Of a stretch of 10,976 nucleotides of DNA, positions 6,927 to 10,976 are shown one piece after another (position 1 is the stretch's first letter; each line of letters opens with the position of its first letter). The translations under genes and the position numbers were made by a program. Under the pieces are notes generated by a model, which was given only the letters and a program-made list of their open reading frames with translations, ran no database searches and was not told where the DNA came from. The stretch is from JBBRGK01 sp036741355 (GTDB taxonomy: Bacteria > Chloroflexota > Dehalococcoidia > CAUJGQ01). Where the stretch lies: NCBI GenBank assembly GCA_036741355.1, contig DAINSK010000067.1, positions 1-10,976 on the forward strand, written 5' to 3'.

Positions 6927-6950
6927 CGGCGCGTTGAAGCGCGCCGCTAC
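6927..6950 (-). repeat. REP-like element e, supplying the aminotransferase stop codon
   Basis: On the minus strand GTAG (6947-6950) is followed by CGGCGCG (6940-6946), a CTTCAA loop and CGCGCCG (6927-6933), a perfect 7-bp stem. The TAG of GTAG is the stop codon of the class III aminotransferase. It is inverted relative to element d, 41 nt away, forming a BIME/REPIN-like pair. Confidence 0.7.
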
Positions 6951-8302
6951 AGTGAGGACATGACGGCTCGGATCGAGTCGCGCAGGGTGGTCACGGCGAA
7001 ATCGATCTCTTCCTCGGCGATGCAAAGCGGGGGCGCAAGGACGATCACGTCACCGCGGTTGCGCGTAATCATGCCGCGCTCGCGCGCCTCGGCGAGCACG
7101 CGGTCGCCGACCTTCCTGGACGCCGCGAACGGCTGCTTGGTCTTGACGTCTTCGACCAATTCCACCCGCGCCATAAGCCCGAGGCCGCGCACGTCGCCCA
7201 CGATGGGGAACTCACGCAACTCCTCCAACCGCGACAGCAGGTGCTCGCCCATCTCGGCGCTGCGCTGTACCAGGTTCTCCCGCTCGATGATGTCGAGGTT
7301 CGCCATGGCGACGGCGCAGGCAGTCGGGTGGGCGGAGTAGGTGTAGGCGTGCATCCACTTCACATCCGGCGGCAGCGCGGCGAGGACCGCCTGGATACGC
7401 TCTGACACCATGATCCCGCCCAACTGTTGATAGCCGCTGGTCACACCTTTGGCGAATGCCATGATGTCGGCCTGCACGCCGAACTGCTCCATGCCGAACC
7501 ACGTGCCCGTACGGCCAAAACCGGTGATCACCTCATCGGCGATCAGGTAGAAGTCGTAGCGGTCGCATAGCTCGCGCAGACCGCGCATGTACTCTGCCGG
7601 CGGGATGATGACCCCGCCCGCGCCCTGGACCGGCTCGGCGATGATCGCCGCGATCGTATCCGCCCCTTCGCGGGCGACAAGATCTTCGATTGAATCGAGC
7701 GCGGCGCGGGCGCAGGCAGCGGGATCGTCATCGCCTAGCCGGTAGGGGTTCGGCGCGGCGGCGTGGAGGAAGCCCGGCGCCGGGGGTCCGAACCTTTCCC
7801 AGTAGGCAGCGATGCCCGTCGCGGCCATTGCCGCCGTGGTGACGCCGTGATAGGCATCGAAACGGGCGATGATTTTGTACTTTCCCGGCTTGCCCCGCAC
7901 GTTGTGCAGGAAGCGCACTAGCTTGAATGCGGATTCGTTCGACTCGCCGCCGCCGCTGGTGAAGAACACCGCGTTGAGGTCGCCCGGCGCCAGGCCGGCA
8001 AGGCGGGTAGCGAGCTTGATCGCGGGCACGTTGGAGAAACCGGTGTAACTGTTAGCGAACGCGAGCGTGCTCATCTGGTCGAGCGCCGCTTCGCCGATCT
8101 CGCGCCGCCCATGCCCGACGTTTACGTTCCAGAGGCATGAAAGGCCGTCCAGGTAACGCTTGCCGTCGGTGTCGTACAGCCACACGCCTTCACCGCGCTC
8201 GAATATGACGGCGTTCTCCTGCGCGGCCGGATGGTACAGCGGATGGATCAGATGCTCGAGGTCGGCTTTTGCGAGGTCTCCGGTCGCTACCTGCACGGTC
8301 AT
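6947..8302 (-). CDS. Class III (omega-type) PLP-dependent aminotransferase
   Basis: This 451-residue cytosolic enzyme has normal length for the aspartate aminotransferase family, class III subgroup. Visible landmarks are the cofactor phosphate-loop region TSGGGESNESAFKL (115-128), Tyr151-His-Gly in the AYHGVT motif, Glu223 in AEPVQG, Asp256 in ADEVITGFGRTG (pairs with the PLP ring nitrogen) and Lys285 in AFAKGVTSGY (Schiff base lysine). HAYTYSAHPTACA (318-330) is typical of omega-amino acid:pyruvate and putrescine- or taurine-type transaminases. The amino donor cannot be decided from sequence. The ATG at 8302 has an excellent ribosome binding site (GGAGGTG, 8307-8313). The open frame upstream to 8419 lacks one and crosses the divergent promoter region, so it is rejected. 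The TAG stop is shared with REP-like element e. Confidence 0.92.
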   Translation of the reverse strand: MTVQVATGDLAKADLEHLIHPLYHPAAQENAVIFERGEGVWLYDTDGKRYLDGLSCLWNVNVGHGRREIGEAALDQMSTLAFANSYTGFSNVPAIKLATRLAGLAPGDLNAVFFTSGGGESNESAFKLVRFLHNVRGKPGKYKIIARFDAYHGVTTAAMAATGIAAYWERFGPPAPGFLHAAAPNPYRLGDDDPAACARAALDSIEDLVAREGADTIAAIIAEPVQGAGGVIIPPAEYMRGLRELCDRYDFYLIADEVITGFGRTGTWFGMEQFGVQADIMAFAKGVTSGYQQLGGIMVSERIQAVLAALPPDVKWMHAYTYSAHPTACAVAMANLDIIERENLVQRSAEMGEHLLSRLEELREFPIVGDVRGLGLMARVELVEDVKTKQPFAASRKVGDRVLAEARERGMITRNRGDVIVLAPPLCIAEEEIDFAVTTLRDSIRAVMSSL

Positions 8303-8345
8303 GGGGCACCTCCGTCTAAAGTCTCCGACGGTTATCGGCCCCGCC

Positions 8346-8354
8346 ATCATAGCA
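8346..8354 (-). promoter_or_regulatory. Candidate extended -10 promoter for the aminotransferase
   Basis: On the minus strand TGCTATGAT fits the extended -10 pattern TGnTATnnT, with the hexamer at 8346-8351. The -35 region is poor. Transcription would start about 35-40 nt upstream of the ATG at 8302. Confidence 0.4.
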
Positions 8355-8380
8355 AGACGCTCAAACGGGTAACGCGCCTG

Positions 8381-8409
8381 TTGCCCGCTCGGGAGCGCGG
8401 TGCAATCAT
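8381..8409 (+). promoter_or_regulatory. Candidate sigma70-type promoter for the crotonase-family gene
   Basis: TTGCCC (8381-8386) and AATCAT (8404-8409) are 17 bp apart, each a 4 of 6 match to consensus, with TGC directly before the -10. The implied transcript starts near 8416, which favours the ATG at 8455 over the GTG at 8422 as translation start. Confidence 0.4.
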
Positions 8410-8454
8410 GCGGGCACACCCGTGATCGTCAATTGGATTCGAGGGGGGCGAGAG

Positions 8455-9243
8455 ATGGCATCGGAAAACGTATTGCTGGAAACACAGGGCGGTGTCGCCG
8501 TGGTGACGCTCAACCGGCCGGACCGGCTCAACGCGATGAGCCATGACCTGATGATGGACCTCGTCGAGCAGCTTTCGGCCGTCGCAACCGATCGCGAGGT
8601 CCACTGTGTCGTGCTTACCGGCGCCGGGCGGGCGTTCTGTGCCGGAGGCGACATCCAGGGAATGGTGGGCAGAGCCGCGTTGACTTACGAGGAAGGGGTA
8701 GAGGAGCAGAATCACTACCACCGCGCGGCCTCGCTACTGCACGACATGCGCAAGCCAACGATCGCGATGGTCAACGGGCACGCGGTCGGCGCCGGGCTGT
8801 CCCTTGCGCTCGCCTGCGACCTGCGACTCGCGGGTGAAAGCGCGAAGTTCGGCACGGCATTCATGCGCGTTGGCTTTGCCGGCGACTTCGGGGGCACGTG
8901 GCTGCTCAGCTCGGTCGTCGGCACGGCCAGGGCGCGCGAGCTGTACTTCACCGCCGAGATCGTCGACGCCGAGGAAGCGCTGCGGATAGGGCTCGCAAAC
9001 CGCGTCTATCCCGACGCTGAGCTGCGCGGTCAGACGTTGGAACTGGCCGGAAGGCTGGCCGCGGGACCGAGCATCGCCTACGGATATATGAAAGAGAACC
9101 TGAACCGGTCGCAGCACGAGCGGCTAGATGACATCCTGCCGGCTGAGGCGCGGGCCCACCGGCGTACCGGACAGACCGAGGACCACCGCGAGGCCGCGCG
9201 CGCCTTCTTGGAGAAAAGGCCGCCGCGGTTCGTAGGGCGCTAG
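8455..9243 (+). CDS. Enoyl-CoA hydratase/isomerase (crotonase) family protein
   Basis: This 262-residue protein is a normal-length crotonase. It has the N-terminal VAVVTLNRPDRLNAMS motif (14-29) and the CoA-binding and oxyanion-hole segments AFCAGGDI (60-67) and NGHAVGAGLSLALACD (107-122). The active-site stretch is FGTAFMRVGFAGDFGGTWLL (132-151). Neither catalytic glutamate of mitochondrial-type hydratases is conserved: the first position is Ser116 and the second Phe136. An Asp is present at 144, as in isomerase-type members such as PaaG. It is therefore more likely an isomerase or other crotonase variant than a classical hydratase; this is inferred from alignment by eye. I chose ATG 8455 because G-rich sequence (8441-8449) precedes it and MASENV begins the conserved fold. 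It is divergent from the aminotransferase. Confidence 0.88.
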   Translation: MASENVLLETQGGVAVVTLNRPDRLNAMSHDLMMDLVEQLSAVATDREVHCVVLTGAGRAFCAGGDIQGMVGRAALTYEEGVEEQNHYHRAASLLHDMRKPTIAMVNGHAVGAGLSLALACDLRLAGESAKFGTAFMRVGFAGDFGGTWLLSSVVGTARARELYFTAEIVDAEEALRIGLANRVYPDAELRGQTLELAGRLAAGPSIAYGYMKENLNRSQHERLDDILPAEARAHRRTGQTEDHREAARAFLEKRPPRFVGR

Positions 9244-9277
9244 CGCGGAGCTTCACCGTCACAATACCCACGAGATC

Positions 9278-9300
9278 GGCAGGCCGGCGTGTCGGCTGCC
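9278..9300 (+). other. Hairpin downstream of the crotonase-family gene
   Basis: GGCAG (9278-9282) and CCG (9284-9286) pair with CGG (9293-9295) and CTGCC (9296-9300), with one bulged G and a GCGTGT loop, 34 bp after the stop codon. No T-tract follows, so it is not a typical intrinsic terminator. It could be a repeat remnant or an RNA end structure. Two CCGCGG sites follow (9300-9305, 9318-9323). Confidence 0.3.
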
Positions 9301-9383
9301 CGCGGTGCCGCATGTAGCCGCGGTTCCGTTGGGTGGACGCAACATCCGCGCGCTTGTCGCGTGACTGTTACCAAACCCATATG

Positions 9384-9412
9384 TTGAAGTTGACTCCAGA
9401 ATAATGTAGCAT
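9384..9412 (+). promoter_or_regulatory. Candidate promoter for the S53 peptidase gene
   Basis: TTGAAG (9384-9389) and TAGCAT (9407-9412) are separated by 17 bp, each a 4 of 6 match to the sigma70 consensus. They lie in a locally AT-rich patch about 40 bp upstream of the GTG start. This is the best promoter candidate in the 209-bp gap between 9244 and 9452. Confidence 0.4.
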
Positions 9413-9452
9413 CTGTGAATTGGACGCATGATCTCTATGCTAGGAGTTCGTC

Positions 9453-10676
9453 GTGAGACTGCAACGTCTATTCCTGCTACTACTCAGTAGCGGCACTCTC
9501 CTGCTTGCGAGCGGAGTGACTGCCACGCAGGCACAGGGCAACCCCGCGACACTGCCATCGGTAGTGCCCGTCTGCCCCGGTCCCGCGCAGTCCGGTACGG
9601 CCCGCTGCCACTCGTTGCGGCGCACGGACATTAATGGCATTAAGCCGAATGCTACCACCCCCTCGGGTTACGGCCCGATCGACCTGCTGTCCGCCTACAA
9701 GTTGACCACCGCCACCGGTACGCCGACAGTGGCGATCGTCGATGCGTTCGACGACCCGAATGCCGAGAGCGACCTCGGCGTCTATCGCAAGCAATTTAGT
9801 CTGCTGCCGTGCATCAGCGGCACCAGCGCCACTGCCTGCTTCACAAAAGTTAACCAGTCCGGCGGCAGCAAGTACCCGCGGACCAACATTGGCTGGGCGG
9901 AGGAGATCTCGCTGGACCTCGACATGGTGAGCGCGATCTGCCCCAATTGCCACATTCTGCTGGTCGAGGCCAGCTCTAACAGCTTCGCGAATCTCGCCGC
10001 GGCCGTGAACTACGCAGCCAACTTCCCGGGCGTGGTGGCAATCAGCAACAGCTACGGCGCCAGCGAGTTCAGCTCTGAGGCTACGCCAACCTACGACGGC
10101 CCCTATAACCACCCAGGTATCGCCGTGACGGCTAGCTCAGGCGACGGTGGCTATGGCGTGGAGTTCCCGGCCGCGTCACAATACGTCACCGCCGTCGGTG
10201 GAACGAGCCTGAACAGTCCGACCCTTGCGAGCGGCTGGACCGAGACGGTGTGGAGCGGCGCCGGCAGCGGCTGCAGCGCATACATTCCGAAGCAGTCGTG
10301 GCAGAAGGACGCCGGTTGCGCTAATCGCACGGTGGCAGACGTGGCGGCCGACGCCGACCCGGCCACCGGAGTAGCGGTGTACGACAGCTTCCATGAATCC
10401 GGTTGGCTGGAGTTCGGCGGGACCAGCGTCGCCTCGCCGATCATCGCCTCGGTCTATGCGCTGGCGGGCAACGCAGTGGCGGCCACGACTCCTACTCCTA
10501 ACACTATCCCGCCTTACGGTGGTTATGGCGCCTACTCGTACAGTCATACGACGTCGCTGAACGACGTAACGTTCGGGAGCAACGGCAGTTGCGGCGGCAG
10601 CTACCTCTGCGCGGGCGGGACAGGCTACGACGGCCCGACAGGCAACGGCACGCCGAACGGCACGAGCGGCTTCTAA
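9453..10676 (+). CDS. Secreted S53 (sedolisin-like) serine peptidase lacking a recognisable propeptide
   Basis: This 407-residue protein begins at a GTG with AGGAG six bases upstream (9442-9446). Residues 1-28 form a Sec signal peptide (MRLQR, a Leu-rich core, then a likely cleavage after TQAQ), so it should be exported. The catalytic parts of S53 are visible: Glu151 and Asp155 in WAEEISLDLD (the E-x3-D pair), Asp231 in TASSGDGGYG (oxyanion region) and Ser325 in FGGTSVASP. The C-terminus has DVTFGSNGSC and GYDGPTGNGTPNG, resembling the family's calcium-site region (Asp371, Asp393). Ten cysteines suggest disulfides. Sedolisins usually carry a propeptide of about 150-190 residues; only about 50 residues separate the signal peptide from the catalytic domain here. 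S53 enzymes typically act at acidic pH. A strong terminator follows. The family call is firm; the activation route is not. Confidence 0.88.
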   Translation: MRLQRLFLLLLSSGTLLLASGVTATQAQGNPATLPSVVPVCPGPAQSGTARCHSLRRTDINGIKPNATTPSGYGPIDLLSAYKLTTATGTPTVAIVDAFDDPNAESDLGVYRKQFSLLPCISGTSATACFTKVNQSGGSKYPRTNIGWAEEISLDLDMVSAICPNCHILLVEASSNSFANLAAAVNYAANFPGVVAISNSYGASEFSSEATPTYDGPYNHPGIAVTASSGDGGYGVEFPAASQYVTAVGGTSLNSPTLASGWTETVWSGAGSGCSAYIPKQSWQKDAGCANRTVADVAADADPATGVAVYDSFHESGWLEFGGTSVASPIIASVYALAGNAVAATTPTPNTIPPYGGYGAYSYSHTTSLNDVTFGSNGSCGGSYLCAGGTGYDGPTGNGTPNGTSGF

Positions 10677-10700
10677 CCACCAGTCTCCAGCGAAATCACG

Positions 10701-10743
10701 AGGCCCGGAGCCACATCAATCACGGCTCCGGGCCTTCTCTCTG
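10701..10743 (+). terminator. Rho-independent terminator after the S53 peptidase
   Basis: AGGCCCGGAGCC (10701-10712) pairs perfectly with GGCTCCGGGCCT (10724-10735) around an 11-nt loop, and a pyrimidine-rich TCTCTCT tail follows. It begins 24 bp after the stop codon. Confidence 0.8.
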
Positions 10744-10814
10744 CCCTCACCCACGTCCGGATGCAGCGGCGCACGGATCGCGGGCCTGCGGCCCCCAATT
10801 CTGGGGGGAAGGGA
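10744..10814. repeat. Palindromic intergenic repeat-like segment
   Basis: The segment contains a perfect hairpin CCCCCA-ATTC-TGGGGG (10792-10807) within G- and C-runs. It resembles the C-rich, AATTCTGG-centred dispersed repeats found in high-GC environmental genomes; this is recognised from memory, not searched. It directly abuts the dehydrogenase-like frame. Confidence 0.45.
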
Positions 10815-10976
10815 GGCAGGACGGCGGGACTCGTGGCGCTCGGCGGAACGGGGGTCGAGATCGCTCATCGGGCGAAAGCGTTCGGGATGCGGGTGATCGC
10901 GGTCGATCCCGAACCGGTCGTGGTCCCGCCGGAAGTCGAGGCCTGCTGGGGTCTGGATCGTTTCCCCGATCTGCTG
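10761..10976 (+). CDS. D-2-hydroxyacid dehydrogenase-like fragment, apparently 5'-truncated, runs off the window
   Basis: From about 10815 the frame reads GRTAGLVALGGTG, then RAKAFGMRVIAVDPEP and a WGLDRFPDLL segment. This is the Rossmann NAD-binding domain of D-isomer-specific 2-hydroxyacid dehydrogenases (about 50 residues visible). In complete enzymes about 100 or more residues of catalytic domain precede this point. Here only an in-frame ATG at 10761 and about 18 residues of repeat-derived, Gly/Arg/Pro-rich sequence do. The first glycine of the GxGxxG nucleotide motif is Ala (ALGGTG). No ribosome binding site or promoter is evident after the terminator at 10743. I infer a 5'-deleted pseudogene or an N-terminally reduced paralogue; the rest lies beyond the window. 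The frame and family are supported, but the start coordinate is uncertain. Confidence 0.55.
   Translation, partial: MQRRTDRGPAAPNSGGKGGRTAGLVALGGTGVEIAHRAKAFGMRVIAVDPEPVVVPPEVEACWGLDRFPDLL

Noticed and set aside
8303..8419. Upstream start for the aminotransferase at 8419
   Set aside because: The ATG at 8302 has an ideal GGAGGTG ribosome binding site, and the extension overlaps the divergent promoter region and lacks family similarity.
9244..9452. tRNA or other structural RNA gene in the 209-bp gap
   Set aside because: No cloverleaf or other known RNA layout was found; only a bulged hairpin, two CCGCGG sites and a candidate promoter.

Overview
The window is about 11 kb of GC-rich bacterial DNA. 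It is probably an environmental, metagenome-type assembly: a run of exactly 100 Ns is flanked by two identical 55-bp copies. Gene content and the GC-rich dispersed palindromes would fit Chloroflexota or a related high-GC phylum, but no marker gene fixes the taxonomy, so this is a weak inference.

Layout. (1) 77-2613, minus strand: a gene cluster with an unrecognised cysteine-rich protein, ribonuclease D and a membrane-anchored SurA/PrsA-like chaperone that lacks a parvulin domain. (2) 2614-2782: divergent intergenic region with a symmetric -10-like core and a structured leader. (3) 2783-5020, plus strand: a glycogen-debranching-enzyme-type glycosidase. (4) 5021-6950: a repeat-rich block with an S66 LD-carboxypeptidase (interrupted by the assembly gap), a REP-associated tyrosine transposase (RAYT) and five REP-like hairpins, all genes on the minus strand. 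(5) 6947-8302, minus: a class III aminotransferase, divergent from (6) 8455-9243, plus: a crotonase-fold enzyme. (7) 9453-10676, plus: a secreted S53-type peptidase with a strong terminator. (8) 10741-10976: a palindromic repeat directly followed by an apparently 5'-truncated D-2-hydroxyacid dehydrogenase fragment that runs off the window.

The enzymes do not form one obvious pathway. RNase D acts in RNA processing, the debranching-type enzyme in glucan metabolism, the LD-carboxypeptidase in murein peptide trimming, and the aminotransferase and crotonase in amine and acyl-CoA metabolism.

The most interesting structure is the REP/RAYT system. The transposase sits between two inverted REP pairs. 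The two best hairpins keep the GTAG tetranucleotide and the TGCC loop while their stems differ by compensated bases. The stop codons of three successive minus-strand genes (aminotransferase, RAYT, LD-carboxypeptidase) are each the TAG of a REP-like GTAG, so a hairpin begins directly at the end of each reading frame.
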